The notes beneath the pieces were generated by a model. The model was given only the letters and a program-made list of their open reading frames with translations, did no database searches and was not told the origin of the DNA. A DNA stretch of 21,417 bases, taken from the IMG/VR virus record IMGVR_UViG_3300032278_000138, positions 1 to 21,417 of that record, one strand, 5' to 3'. How positions within the stretch are numbered: the first letter of the stretch is position 1; the number at the start of each line of letters is the position of its first letter. This stretch comes from a virus. Positions 13,221 to 21,163 of the stretch are shown here, piece by piece. The position numbers were made by a program, and so were the translations under genes.

Positions 13221-13649
13221 TCACTGGTCGTAGAATAGTTGATAGGTGCCGCGCGTCCAACGACGATGCGGCCCGCCGCTCTTGTCCTTTGTGAGATCAA
13301 TTCCGGTTAATCGAAAGTCGTCGTGTGTGACAGCCACGTTCGCCGTAGCGCCCATGTCGCCCCGAAAACCTTGCATGGGGGCCGTGCGGATTGTCTCGGC
13401 CAGCGAATCGGCCGCTGCGCGGCTCCCGGCATAGGCGTAAATATGAAAGATGCTCTCGGCCAGGCCGGCCGCACCGGTCAGGATCTCCATTGATTGGCCG
13501 CCCACTTCTTGCAGTACGATGAAAGGTAAGGCCGCGCGGTCGCGGGGTACATCGTTAAAGATCCGCGCGGCCGCACCGGCGCCCACTAGCGTGGTGACCG
13601 CGCCGATGGAGGCCAGGTACGTTTCGAGATCGACGCATATATCAGCCAC
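13221..13649 (-). CDS. Tail completion protein (gp17-like, DUF3168 type)
   Basis: The protein has 142 residues, its ATG lying eight bases inside the previous gene. The opening ADICVDLETYLASIGAVTTLVG, the motif RIFNDVPRDRAALPFIVLQ and the late RRWTRGTYQLFY follow the pattern of the DUF3168/gp17 tail completion proteins. These join the tail tube to the head connector. Length and position between the gp10-like and tail tube genes agree. Confidence 0.82.
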   Translation of the reverse strand: MADICVDLETYLASIGAVTTLVGAGAAARIFNDVPRDRAALPFIVLQEVGGQSMEILTGAAGLAESIFHIYAYAGSRAAADSLAETIRTAPMQGFRGDMGATANVAVTHDDFRLTGIDLTKDKSGGPHRRWTRGTYQLFYDQ

Positions 13650-14085
13650 TGCGGATGGCCCTTAGATCGGCGTGCATGACTTGTTTTTGCTGTTCGAGCG
13701 TGCTGGCCGCCGCGCCGTACAAGAAGGCACTCTTCTTGAGGATAGTGCCGGTCGGCTCGCCGTGGCTATGGTGCCGAACGTCTATTAGGCCGCCGCTGTA
13801 GGCGCCTTCGACCAACAGGCCGTGTTGGCCGCCCTGGCGCTTGGGGCCCACTAGGCCATAGATTGTGCGCCCTTGTTTAACGACAGTCGTCAATGTATCG
13901 CGAAGCGCGATCAAATCAGGATCGTCGCCCGGATAACCTGGTTGGGGAACCAGTACTCTGGCCCGTTTCTCCACGAGCCGTCCGACCTTCTTCGTGGCCT
14001 TGCGGATCGCGGCTTGTTGCCGGCGGATCAAATCCAATTCCGGCGTGGCCTGATTGTTAATCGCGCTGACCGCTATTCGGCTCAT
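13642..14085 (-). CDS. HK97 gp10-like tail completion protein
   Basis: The protein has 147 residues with an ATGA overlap to the gene before. The N-terminal helix is basic (LIRRQQAAIRKATKKVG) and continues RLVEKRARVLVPQPG, a characteristic start of the HK97 gp10 family. This is followed by a beta-rich centre (RTIYGLVGPKRQGGQHGLLVE) and a final helix. The protein is thought to complete the head end of the tail. The usual partners flank it on both sides. Confidence 0.82.
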   Translation of the reverse strand: MSRIAVSAINNQATPELDLIRRQQAAIRKATKKVGRLVEKRARVLVPQPGYPGDDPDLIALRDTLTTVVKQGRTIYGLVGPKRQGGQHGLLVEGAYSGGLIDVRHHSHGEPTGTILKKSAFLYGAAASTLEQQKQVMHADLRAIRSG

Positions 14086-14420
14086 GATGCCAACTCCGTA
14101 CAGTAAACTTCCGTTATCGCCGGTCGGCCGTCATCGTAGGGCAGGTGCCGCACCCATTCCACATTCATTGAGATCCCCACCCATTCCGCCGGGCCGCAAT
14201 CAATTGTTAGGCGATCAGTGGGCGCCACAACTCGCGTCCGCATCTCCACCACAAAGTTGACCGTGGTTTCCAGTTGCCGGCCCCGATACGTTTCTTGGCC
14301 TGAGGTGGCTACGATCTTACACGGTATCCAAGTGACGCTATCGCCGTAGGTCGGCTCATCGTCGCCGGCCGGGCCTTGCTCCGTCTGTAGAGTAACTCGA
14401 TGTAAAAACCGGCCGCTCAT
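14082..14420 (-). CDS. Head closure / head-tail adaptor protein
   Basis: The protein has 112 residues, ATGA overlap with the connector gene. It starts GRFLHRVTLQTEQG and contains SVTWIPCKIVATSGQETYRG, then a beta-strand pair and RHLPYDDGRPAITEVYC. This is the pattern of the phage head-tail joining family (SPP1 gp16-like), which seals the filled head. Length and place are standard. Confidence 0.85.
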   Translation of the reverse strand: MSGRFLHRVTLQTEQGPAGDDEPTYGDSVTWIPCKIVATSGQETYRGRQLETTVNFVVEMRTRVVAPTDRLTIDCGPAEWVGISMNVEWVRHLPYDDGRPAITEVYCTELAS

Positions 14421-15040
14421 GCAAAGTGCCGCGCGAATTCGTCGGCCGCCGAATACCGCTCGGCGATCGATTCGACCGCAAGTGGAACCGTATTTAAGGC
14501 CTGGGCGGTGGTTGCGGATCGATGTTCATAAAAGTGTGCCGACAGCATCAGAACCGCTTGTTTCAAGAGCACGGGCGGCGTGGTGTAACCCGTGGCGTAT
14601 TGAATCACGATCCCGTCTGCAATGAGACGATACGCCGGCCAGGCCTGGCCATAGGCCAGCGTGATTCGGCCAGGCTCCCGGGCAATTCCTACGTCGTAAA
14701 GGCTGCCGGCGGCGGTCGTCACAGCCCCATCGGGGTCAACGTACACGATTGAAGTGACGCTTAGAAGCGGTACGCGCGGTAGCAGAAAGCCGCTATTGGC
14801 GGTCGGGAATCGAGAGACCTTCAGCGTGCATGATTGCGTATATAGCGACCTATTCGTCCTGGCCACCAGCCAATCCTCAGCGGCCAGTATGAACCGCTGC
14901 AGCTCGGCCGTCTCGGCCGCCGGCAATGATACGCCGGCGGGTATCCCCACCTGCAGTTTGAGGTCGTCCTCGTCTGCAATGCGTGTAGCCGCAGCGCCGG
15001 CGCTGAAGCTATAGCCGTCATATCGATCGAAACTTGACAT
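14417..15040 (-). CDS. Head-tail connector (gp6/gp8-like)
   Basis: The protein has about 207 residues from the ATG at 15038-15040. An in-frame TTG at 15064 would add eight residues; neither start has a convincing ribosome-binding site. It has a helical start (ETAELQRFILAAEDWLV), a beta-rich centre (FLLPRVPLLSVTSIVYVDPDG) and then LYDVGIAREPGRITLAYGQ, with C-terminal helices. The central hairpin motif (PL.SV.SI.Y.D) is typical of connector proteins such as HK97 gp6 and phiE125 gp8. It joins the portal to the tail. Confidence 0.82.
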   Translation of the reverse strand: MSSFDRYDGYSFSAGAAATRIADEDDLKLQVGIPAGVSLPAAETAELQRFILAAEDWLVARTNRSLYTQSCTLKVSRFPTANSGFLLPRVPLLSVTSIVYVDPDGAVTTAAGSLYDVGIAREPGRITLAYGQAWPAYRLIADGIVIQYATGYTTPPVLLKQAVLMLSAHFYEHRSATTAQALNTVPLAVESIAERYSAADEFARHFA

Positions 15041-15105
15041 AATAAATGCCCGCCGCCGGAACAACTTGCCCAGCCGAACCGGCGGCGAGCGGACCCCGGC
15101 AGTTG

Positions 15106-16524
15106 TTAGTGCTGCAGCACGGCGAAAGCGCTGTCTTGGATTGAGTTGGCATCAGTCCGCTGAAACGCGATAAAACCGGTTTGGTCTAGATCGCGATAGC
15201 GTTCTTCCAGGCGGTGCAGTCTCATGGATCCCATATCGCGTACCACGTATTTATTGAAGTCGCCGAATAGTAGTGATTCGTGACCACTCGCGATGGTGCC
15301 ACTATCCATGTGGTTGTTGATGGACAGCGGGTAGTTGTACAAGCGGTCGGGTACGCCGGCTTGTAGACCATTGACCCATAGGTAGTCGTCGGAGTTTTTT
15401 AACTTCCTTAAAGAAGCTACTCTGTCGTCATGGCACATGAATCCGACCGCCTTTCCAGTTTGCCGGTAGGCCACGTCGATCGAGTGCGCCAGGTCGATAA
15501 CTTCATCCGCGCCGATCGCGGTTGCGCTGGCCGCCGTCACGGTCGTGCCGCCCGAAAGCGCTTTGGTGATCAGTCCGTAAGGCTGAACACTGCCGCTGCC
15601 TGTCGTCATGTGGGCGCCTTGCGCCCGGCCGATCCGTTCGCCTAGCATGTCGCCGATGAGCGTGGCCAGTTGGAAGGCGGAATCCTCAAGAAGCTCTTGT
15701 GGTACTAATACCGGCTTTGAAGAATACTTAAAGCCCCGCAGGATCACGGCCCCAAAGGTCGGCTCAGTACTCGACCCGATCGAGGTATTTTCAGAGATTA
15801 TTTCGCCGGAATTACTGGTGTCGTCGACCGTGGGATATGGGTAGTCGCCAACGCCGTCGGTGCGGATAACCATTGCCTGACCGCGTGGCCCGCCGAAGGC
15901 CAACAGCGTGTTTTCCAGCGAACCCGAAAACCCCTCGGGTATGGTGTACTGGCCCGCCGCGCCCGTGATCGCCGACAGGGCCCGCTGTTCAGGCTTCCCG
16001 CCGTGGGTGACCCATAATGCACGGGCCCGCATCTGTGCGCCGCTACACCAGGCCGGCGGGCTGACGTGGTAGGCCAGTCGGGAGAGTGGGACCTCTAATG
16101 TCTTGCGGTTCAGGTCTACGCCAAGAATGCGGCAGGCATCGCGGTGTTCTTGCCGCAGGTCAAGGTCATTCGCCCTTAATAGGAAGGCCTGCATCACCAG
16201 GGCGGCCCGTTCCTCTGCAGCGCCGGCTTGGGCTTCCGGCTCAGCTCGCTGGCGCTCTTGATGATCCAGGCCCACCTTACGGTCTGAGCGTTCAATCTTG
16301 TCCTGGGCCTCGATGGCCTTCAATCGGCCGGCCACCTGCCGCGATTGTTCTTCGGCCTCGATGGCCGCTTCCAGCTCTGTCATTGTGACATCGTAGTCAC
16401 TATTGAGTAGCACCCAATTATCGCGCTGCTCTTGATCCCACTCATCTTGCCGTCCGGCCATCTCGCGAATCTTGGCGGCCTGGTCGTTCCTTTTTTCTTG
16501 CAGGGTATCGGTAGCAGCGCTCAT
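15106..16524 (-). CDS. Major capsid protein, HK97 fold
   Basis: The protein has 472 residues, its ATG overlapping the protease stop (ATGA). Residues 1 to about 130 are charged helices (for example QDEWDQEQRDNWVLLNSDYD), corresponding to the delta scaffold domain that the prohead protease removes. The mature shell protein probably begins in the region before QYTIPEGF (192-199). The N-arm, the E-loop (VGDYPYPTVDDTSNSGEIIS), the P-domain (KYSSKPVLVPQELLEDSAF, then LGERIGRAQGAHMTTGSG) and the late LFGDFNKYVVRDMG are all in their usual order. The full delta domain removes the need for a separate scaffold gene. Confidence 0.95.
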   Translation of the reverse strand: MSAATDTLQEKRNDQAAKIREMAGRQDEWDQEQRDNWVLLNSDYDVTMTELEAAIEAEEQSRQVAGRLKAIEAQDKIERSDRKVGLDHQERQRAEPEAQAGAAEERAALVMQAFLLRANDLDLRQEHRDACRILGVDLNRKTLEVPLSRLAYHVSPPAWCSGAQMRARALWVTHGGKPEQRALSAITGAAGQYTIPEGFSGSLENTLLAFGGPRGQAMVIRTDGVGDYPYPTVDDTSNSGEIISENTSIGSSTEPTFGAVILRGFKYSSKPVLVPQELLEDSAFQLATLIGDMLGERIGRAQGAHMTTGSGSVQPYGLITKALSGGTTVTAASATAIGADEVIDLAHSIDVAYRQTGKAVGFMCHDDRVASLRKLKNSDDYLWVNGLQAGVPDRLYNYPLSINNHMDSGTIASGHESLLFGDFNKYVVRDMGSMRLHRLEERYRDLDQTGFIAFQRTDANSIQDSAFAVLQH

Positions 16525-17108
16525 TTCGTGATCCTTTCACGCAATTGGTGTTCCTGCAGCTCCAGCAGACGCAGGCGAATTTGTATGTGCTGTTCATGCA
16601 GCGCGAGTGCGCGCGCTTCGGCGGTGGTCCCTTTGTACGCCGGCTCAGCAACGGGGCCCACGTCTAATAGCCGCACCGAATCCAGACTACGAACCACCCG
16701 GGCACCGTCGGTGCTCATCGATGTTTTGAGCGGCAAAAACGAAAAGCTGCTGCCCCGTAGGTCGCCCCGCTTAATTTTCGGTACGATCCGTTGGTGGTCT
16801 ATGTCATCGGCGTCGATCTCGATCGTGTAGCGCAGTCCGATGTCGTCGACCTCCAGTGAGACAGTGCCGTTGCTTGTGCGACCTAGTAGCGCGTGCCGGT
16901 CGTGGTTGTAATACGCCGGAACATCATCCGGAAGATCTTCGAAGGCGGCCCGGCTGACGCGCTCGACCAGGTTATTGGCGAGTGGGTATTCCGTTGTCTG
17001 GCGCCCATCAAAGAATACTGCGGCATAGCCGCTTATTTGGCTGAGCCGGCCGCCGCTGCGCAGGCTGAAGAAGAGCGCGCGGTCAGTGTGGTGGCGCTGC
17101 TCTTCCAT
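16521..17108 (-). CDS. HK97-family prohead protease
   Basis: The protein has 195 residues, starting one base after the portal stop. It cuts the scaffold part from capsid subunits during maturation. A conserved start (ISGYAAVFF) is followed by the histidine region PAYYNHDRHALLGRT (H69 or H72). The serine region RGDLRGSSFSF comes next, where S121 fits the catalytic position. The terminal LLDVGPVAEPAYKGT is the family's usual closing motif. The C-terminus is a charged helix. The portal-protease-capsid order is standard. Confidence 0.93.
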   Translation of the reverse strand: MEEQRHHTDRALFFSLRSGGRLSQISGYAAVFFDGRQTTEYPLANNLVERVSRAAFEDLPDDVPAYYNHDRHALLGRTSNGTVSLEVDDIGLRYTIEIDADDIDHQRIVPKIKRGDLRGSSFSFLPLKTSMSTDGARVVRSLDSVRLLDVGPVAEPAYKGTTAEARALALHEQHIQIRLRLLELQEHQLRERITK

Positions 17109-17109
17109 G

Positions 17110-18312
17110 CTAACCTAGCTCTGGTTCAGTGGAGGTATTTGGATTGCGAAATACTTCTCCGCCGGGGTAGGGCGGGCCCATCTTCAGCCGCTTGCGTGAC
17201 TCATTGGGGTTGCTTATCAGTTTCTCGATGGCCAGACCTTCGGTCTGCACTTGTTCGGCGCGGCTCATCCGCAACAATTGTGATGTGTCGTAACGGAAGG
17301 CGAGTTCATCTTGCTCATTTTGCTCCAGCAACTTGATGTCGCATTGCAGCTCAATCTGACGCAGAAACCGCGCAAGCGTGTTTTCGAGATAATCACGATT
17401 ATCTTCGCTCTTGCTGTTGTAACTACGGCCATCGGAAAGGTTTAGCTTACTGGCCGGCAAATTGAGCAAACGGGCCACGTCCCGCGCGCTGCGCTCTTGA
17501 GTCTCGACTAGCTGCGATTCCTCCGGGCTACGTTGTGACTCCCGGAATTCCGCGCCGTCGCGGAGTGGAACAACCTTAAATGCCTCGTTTCCGTAGGCCT
17601 GCACAAAGTCCTCAGCAACCGTATCCTTAGCCGGCTTGGGCATGCCGGCCGGTAGCATCAGAATCCCGCCCACACGGCCACCATGTTTGAAGAACGTCGA
17701 GGAAAACCGCTGCGAGCCGAGTGCCACGCCCAACACCTGGCGCGCTGCGCGGTAGGTGGGTCGTACATCGAGATCGCCGTGGCCCATCCACTCTAAGTAG
17801 AGACAATCCCTGGCGGGCACTACGTTGGGGACCGTGCGCCGCTCGATCATCACCACGTTGCCGGCCGGGTCGACGCCTGGTTCTAAGATGGCGCTGTTCA
17901 TTTTCAGAAGCCGTACAGGCTGGCCAAGCAGGTTGCGGATGATCTCAACCGCTGCTCGACCATGCTGCAGCAGGTCCAGCATTACGCGCGACCAGAATTG
18001 GTCGGCCGCAAAAAACTCATTGGGCTGAAAGCCGACCAGACTGGCGCGGCTATCTTCGGCGCGGCGAAGCGGTTCATCATCCTCCTGCCTGACGAGCTGC
18101 AGCGGCAGTCGGCCCACGTCGCCGCTTATTATCGATAGCCCTTGCCACCAGGCGGCGCATTCGACCGCCGTTTCTGTGGTGATCGTCTCGCCAGAAATAG
18201 ACTCAAAGGCCGTGCCGAAGATGTCTTGCCAGGCCTTGGCATCCAGAGGGATGTTAGGATTCTCGACCGATCGTTGGCGGCGCCTCAGCCAGGTAGGCAA
18301 ACGCAATGGCAT
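17110..18312 (-). CDS. Portal protein, HK97 family
   Basis: The protein has 400 residues, its ATG overlapping the terminase TAA (TAATG). It forms the ring at the packaging vertex. Family features are an early helix (AVECAAWWQGLSIISGDVGR) followed by LPLQLVRQ, then QFWSRVMLDLLQHGRAAVEI. RDCLYLEWMG and the RSARDVARLLNLPASKLNL stretch are followed by DNRDYLENTLARFLRQIE. The C-terminal part contains PNESRKRLKMGPPYPGG. Length and position are normal. Confidence 0.95.
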   Translation of the reverse strand: MPLRLPTWLRRRQRSVENPNIPLDAKAWQDIFGTAFESISGETITTETAVECAAWWQGLSIISGDVGRLPLQLVRQEDDEPLRRAEDSRASLVGFQPNEFFAADQFWSRVMLDLLQHGRAAVEIIRNLLGQPVRLLKMNSAILEPGVDPAGNVVMIERRTVPNVVPARDCLYLEWMGHGDLDVRPTYRAARQVLGVALGSQRFSSTFFKHGGRVGGILMLPAGMPKPAKDTVAEDFVQAYGNEAFKVVPLRDGAEFRESQRSPEESQLVETQERSARDVARLLNLPASKLNLSDGRSYNSKSEDNRDYLENTLARFLRQIELQCDIKLLEQNEQDELAFRYDTSQLLRMSRAEQVQTEGLAIEKLISNPNESRKRLKMGPPYPGGEVFRNPNTSTEPELG

Positions 18313-20006
18313 TACAGGAATTCCAGGCGGTTTGATTCATAATACCACCCCGGGGCAATGGCGTTGTGCTGTAGTGCCAGCCGCATCGCCATCAGGGCAC
18401 TAACGATACCGTCAATCTTTTGGTTTGTGCCGCGCCGATCAGGCTGCCGAAGGCCAGATGGCTGTATCTTAACCTGTAGGTTCTTGGCCTGCCAAGCAAG
18501 TAGCGGCTCGCCGCCGTGATAAATCGCAGCGGCGATCACCAATTGTCGTAGGCGGATGATGGCTTCGTTGTAGTTTCTGCCGGACTGGATTATTGGTTCA
18601 AGCGCAATGCCGGCCTCGTTTTCCAGCATCGCTGCTGTTTCTGTCGCCCAAGATGGGTCGTATCCCCATTTATCGATCCAGTTTGTTTCGGCTAGCTCGG
18701 CGATCTTGGCGCGCACAGATGCGAAGTCTACTTGATTACCGTCGCATATCGTCAGCTGCGGCGAATCCACCAGACGCTTGAATTCATCCGAACACAGGGC
18801 ATCGGATCTTTCTTCAGTGGTCCAGGCCCACGCGCGAAGCGCATAGCCGGCCCCGCTGGGCTGCAGTAACGCGACAGCCGCGAAGTCGTCTGTGCGGCCC
18901 AAGTCAAACGCGCCATAACCAACGCCTTCAGGTTGGGGATCTTGCCAGTGGTCGGACAGTTCCCACTCGCCCGGCTGGAACAGGTGCTCAGTCGAGCGGA
19001 CTAACTGGTTGCAATGATAGCGCCGATACTGGTTTTCGAGTAGCTTGTCTGTTTTGGCCTGCGTGGCCATACGGTCCAGGTACTCGATCTGAACCGGGCT
19101 GTCAGGTTCAGCCAACATCGGATTAGACTTGGTCAGGTTGGCCAAGTCGAAAATATCGTCGTCGCGGTCAACTTCAGCTACGAAAGCAAAAAAAGCGGGG
19201 TCGTCAACCAGCCCCTCTAAAACCTTGCGCGCGTGTTCGTATTGCGCAAGGTAGATTTCACTCAGGTCGTCGCCGTGTGTGGTGATCGATAGCGCCAGCG
19301 GTTGTCGCCGTTTCCCCATACCGGTTAAAAGCTTGTCGTAGGAATCGCGGTAGTGCGCGCGCCAGGCGTGCACTTCATCCAGAATCAACAGGTGGGGGAT
19401 CAGGCCATCCTGGTTGCGATCAGACGAGAGCGGGTTAAGTGTGCACCCATCCCCGCCCCGGATCTCACTGCGTAGAGTTTTAAGGCAAGCTGATAGTGGT
19501 CCTGACTCCACAAACCTGCGGCACTCATCAAAGACCAGGCGTGCCTGTTCGCGTTTAGTCGCGGCTGTGTATCCCGTGGCGCGCGGCTCGTCGTCGAAGA
19601 ATGTCAGGTACAGCGCCAAACCAGCAGCAAACGGGGACTTGCCGTTTCCCCGACCCAGGTCAATCAGCGCTTCGCGCACTTTGCGGCGGCCGTCGGGCAG
19701 TCGCCACCCGACCAGATTAGCCACGATGAAGGCCTGGAACGGGCGCAATGCGAATGCCTGGCCGGCATATTTGCCCGTTGTGTGCCGCAGGAAGTCGGAG
19801 AAGAACGAGACCAGGCGGTCGGCCTGGCCCCAATCCATATCAAAGCGGTCTAGATCGGCATGCCACCGCTCGATTGCTTGTAATTGTTTAACGCCGGCCA
19901 AGACTCGACCGGATGCCACGCCTTTGAGATATCGATTTACCAGTGCGTGGCAGATGCCGGGGTCTACGACCACCTCAGGCAGCGGCGATTCGTAATGCGT
20001 TACCAC
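18312..20006 (-). CDS. terL: Terminase large subunit
   Basis: The protein has 564 residues from a GTG at 20004-20006, the first start after an in-frame stop; GGAGG lies somewhat far upstream. It is the ATP-driven DNA packaging motor and nuclease. Walker A is GRGNGKS (118-124), Walker B is LLILDE (206-211), and the coupling motif region ALSITTHGDD follows. The nuclease domain starts with YGAFDLGRTDDFAAV (D368), with GYDPSWATETAAM and KIDGIVSALMAM giving further acidic residues. This fits the HK97-type Terminase_1 group. The gene follows an HNH endonuclease, a pairing known in cos-type HK97-like phages. No small subunit was recognised next to it. Confidence 0.95.
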   Translation of the reverse strand: MVTHYESPLPEVVVDPGICHALVNRYLKGVASGRVLAGVKQLQAIERWHADLDRFDMDWGQADRLVSFFSDFLRHTTGKYAGQAFALRPFQAFIVANLVGWRLPDGRRKVREALIDLGRGNGKSPFAAGLALYLTFFDDEPRATGYTAATKREQARLVFDECRRFVESGPLSACLKTLRSEIRGGDGCTLNPLSSDRNQDGLIPHLLILDEVHAWRAHYRDSYDKLLTGMGKRRQPLALSITTHGDDLSEIYLAQYEHARKVLEGLVDDPAFFAFVAEVDRDDDIFDLANLTKSNPMLAEPDSPVQIEYLDRMATQAKTDKLLENQYRRYHCNQLVRSTEHLFQPGEWELSDHWQDPQPEGVGYGAFDLGRTDDFAAVALLQPSGAGYALRAWAWTTEERSDALCSDEFKRLVDSPQLTICDGNQVDFASVRAKIAELAETNWIDKWGYDPSWATETAAMLENEAGIALEPIIQSGRNYNEAIIRLRQLVIAAAIYHGGEPLLAWQAKNLQVKIQPSGLRQPDRRGTNQKIDGIVSALMAMRLALQHNAIAPGWYYESNRLEFL

Positions 20007-20060
20007 AGTCTACCACTATCCTCCAGAAGTGCCTCAGCTCCTTATCCTACCCCGTCTACT

Positions 20061-20420
20061 TTATGCCTGCGGTGGTGGGCAATGGTCACTAGTAGCCTGG
20101 GCCGCGGCGAAAAATGCCCGCCCCCCATGCCGATCGGCGTGGCAGGATTCGCACAGCGGCAGCAGATTATCAAACTCCAGCCGCTTTGATCTGTCCAGAT
20201 CGATCGGCACAATATGATGCAGCTCGGCCGCTGCCTGCGCTCGGCCTTTCGTCAGGCAGTCTTGGCACATCCAATGGAAGTGACTCATCACTTCTTGTCG
20301 GACTCGACGCCAATCTGATCCGTACCCACGTTCGTTAGTGGTGCCGACGGGCCGGCGGCAGGGGGCCGCATTGTCACCGCGCCGGCCAAGCTGATGGGAT
20401 CGAGGCCTGGCCCAGGGCAT
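20061..20420 (-). CDS. HNH endonuclease next to terminase
   Basis: The protein has 119 residues; its ATG overlaps the previous stop (TAATG). An upstream extension reads through the shadow of the preceding gene and was rejected. After a basic start, RGYGSDWRRVRQEV leads to two Cys pairs, C52/C55 (MCQDC) and C90/C93 (LCESC), a structural zinc site. The HNH core is ELHHIVPID (H68/H69), DN at 84-85 and SCHADRH with H94. HNH proteins beside the terminase aid cos cleavage and packaging in HK97-like phages. Only 54 bases separate it from terL; a cos site may lie in or near this stretch, but cannot be located by eye. Confidence 0.9.
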   Translation of the reverse strand: MPWARPRSHQLGRRGDNAAPCRRPVGTTNERGYGSDWRRVRQEVMSHFHWMCQDCLTKGRAQAAAELHHIVPIDLDRSKRLEFDNLLPLCESCHADRHGGRAFFAAAQATSDHCPPPQA

Positions 20421-20680
20421 TAGTATATGACCGTAGTCAGAGCTGGGCCGCTGCTGCCCGATAAGGTTGCGCGCACCTGGCAAGGCGGCAGCTCGAACGT
20501 ACCGCCGCCGTTCGCCGTGACGGTGCTGGCGCTGCTGATGGCTGTCGTGCCATCGAACGTGTACTCTAGATCCATCGAGCCGCTGCCGAACGTGCCATAG
20601 ACCAACATCCACCCACGGCCGCCCCCGTGTTCGGTCCACGGGCCTGATGCGTCCACGCTAAAAGTAGTCTTCTGGGCCAT
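20420..20680 (-). CDS. Small beta-rich protein, probably structural
   Basis: The protein has 86 residues from the ATG at 20678-20680, 11 bases after the previous stop. A GTG at 20725 would add 15 residues and overlap the upstream gene. Glycine- and serine-rich beta-strand pattern (TTFSVDASGPW, GWMLVYGTFGSGSMDLEY, STVTANGGGTFELPP) suggests a compact beta-sandwich. Comparable small proteins occur among decoration, tail and fibre-associated phage proteins. Family not recognised. It is coupled to the HNH gene by a stop-start overlap. Confidence 0.6.
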   Translation of the reverse strand: MAQKTTFSVDASGPWTEHGGGRGWMLVYGTFGSGSMDLEYTFDGTTAISSASTVTANGGGTFELPPCQVRATLSGSSGPALTTVIY

Positions 20681-20691
20681 GATGGTGGTGC

Positions 20692-20898
20692 CTACGGAAG
20701 TGCTCTTGGTAGTGTCTGCTGCCACGCAATACGTCTGGCGGCAATGTCCCCATTCGTTAATGTATCATCGTCTTCGCCGCACAAGATAGCAGCGCTGGCC
20801 GCCGTGACACCCTTCGCGACCAGCAGGCCTTTGGCGCGTGCGCGTTGTTCGTCGGACGGCATTTCGCTGCTGCGGCGGCGGCTTGCTTTCTTTGCCAT
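20692..20898 (-). CDS. Small basic protein upstream of the packaging genes
   Basis: The protein has 68 residues from the ATG at 20896-20898, with a perfect AGGAGGT sequence about 11 bases upstream; a long extension in the same frame lacks support. It starts with a basic patch (AKKASRRRSSE), then a helix-rich part (EQRARAKGLLVAKGVTAASAAILCG), acidic EDDDTLTNGD and a final RRIAWQQTLPR. It might be a DNA-binding packaging protein, even a reduced small terminase, but neither sequence nor length proves this. Confidence 0.6.
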   Translation of the reverse strand: MAKKASRRRSSEMPSDEQRARAKGLLVAKGVTAASAAILCGEDDDTLTNGDIAARRIAWQQTLPRALP

Positions 20899-20905
20899 GT
20901 CAGAG

Positions 20906-21163
20906 TCAGACCTCCTGCGACCATAGTACATCATATGTATTATCGGTATCGATCGCCGCCAGGACATCCTCTTCCAGCTCGGCCAGGATCGTATATTCGT
21001 TTGGCGTTGGGGGCAGGTCGGCCGCTGACTGGCCAGTGATATCTTGCCATGTGGTGATCGCGTATTCGTCGTCCAGTAGCGGATGGTTTGTAGGGCGTGG
21101 CGAATTATCGTCATTCGCTGCGACCCAAGGCGTGACAATCGCTGCGCGAAAAATCATGATCAC
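20906..21163 (-). CDS. Unidentified acidic 85 aa protein
   Basis: The GTG start at 21161-21163 overlaps the TGA of the fibre gene; an ATG two codons later (21157) is also possible. After MIFRAAIVTPWVA there is a polar linker, then ITTWQDITGQSAADLPPTP and an acidic helix (ILAELEEDVLAAIDTDN) ending DVLWSQEV. No domain or signal peptide is recognised. Tight coupling to the fibre gene suggests a virion or assembly role, perhaps as a fibre chaperone; this is a guess from position. Confidence 0.55.
   Translation of the reverse strand: MIMIFRAAIVTPWVAANDDNSPRPTNHPLLDDEYAITTWQDITGQSAADLPPTPNEYTILAELEEDVLAAIDTDNTYDVLWSQEV

Noticed and set aside
19414-19995. A 193-codon plus-strand open frame opposite the terminase
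   Set aside because: It is antisense to strong terminase motifs, and its product is rich in Arg/Ser/Pro with no domain, typical of a shadow in GC-rich DNA.
20421-20639. N-terminal extension of the HNH protein by 73 residues
   Set aside because: It overlaps the 86 aa beta-rich gene in another frame and has His/Arg-rich shadow composition. The TAATG overlap supports the shorter form.
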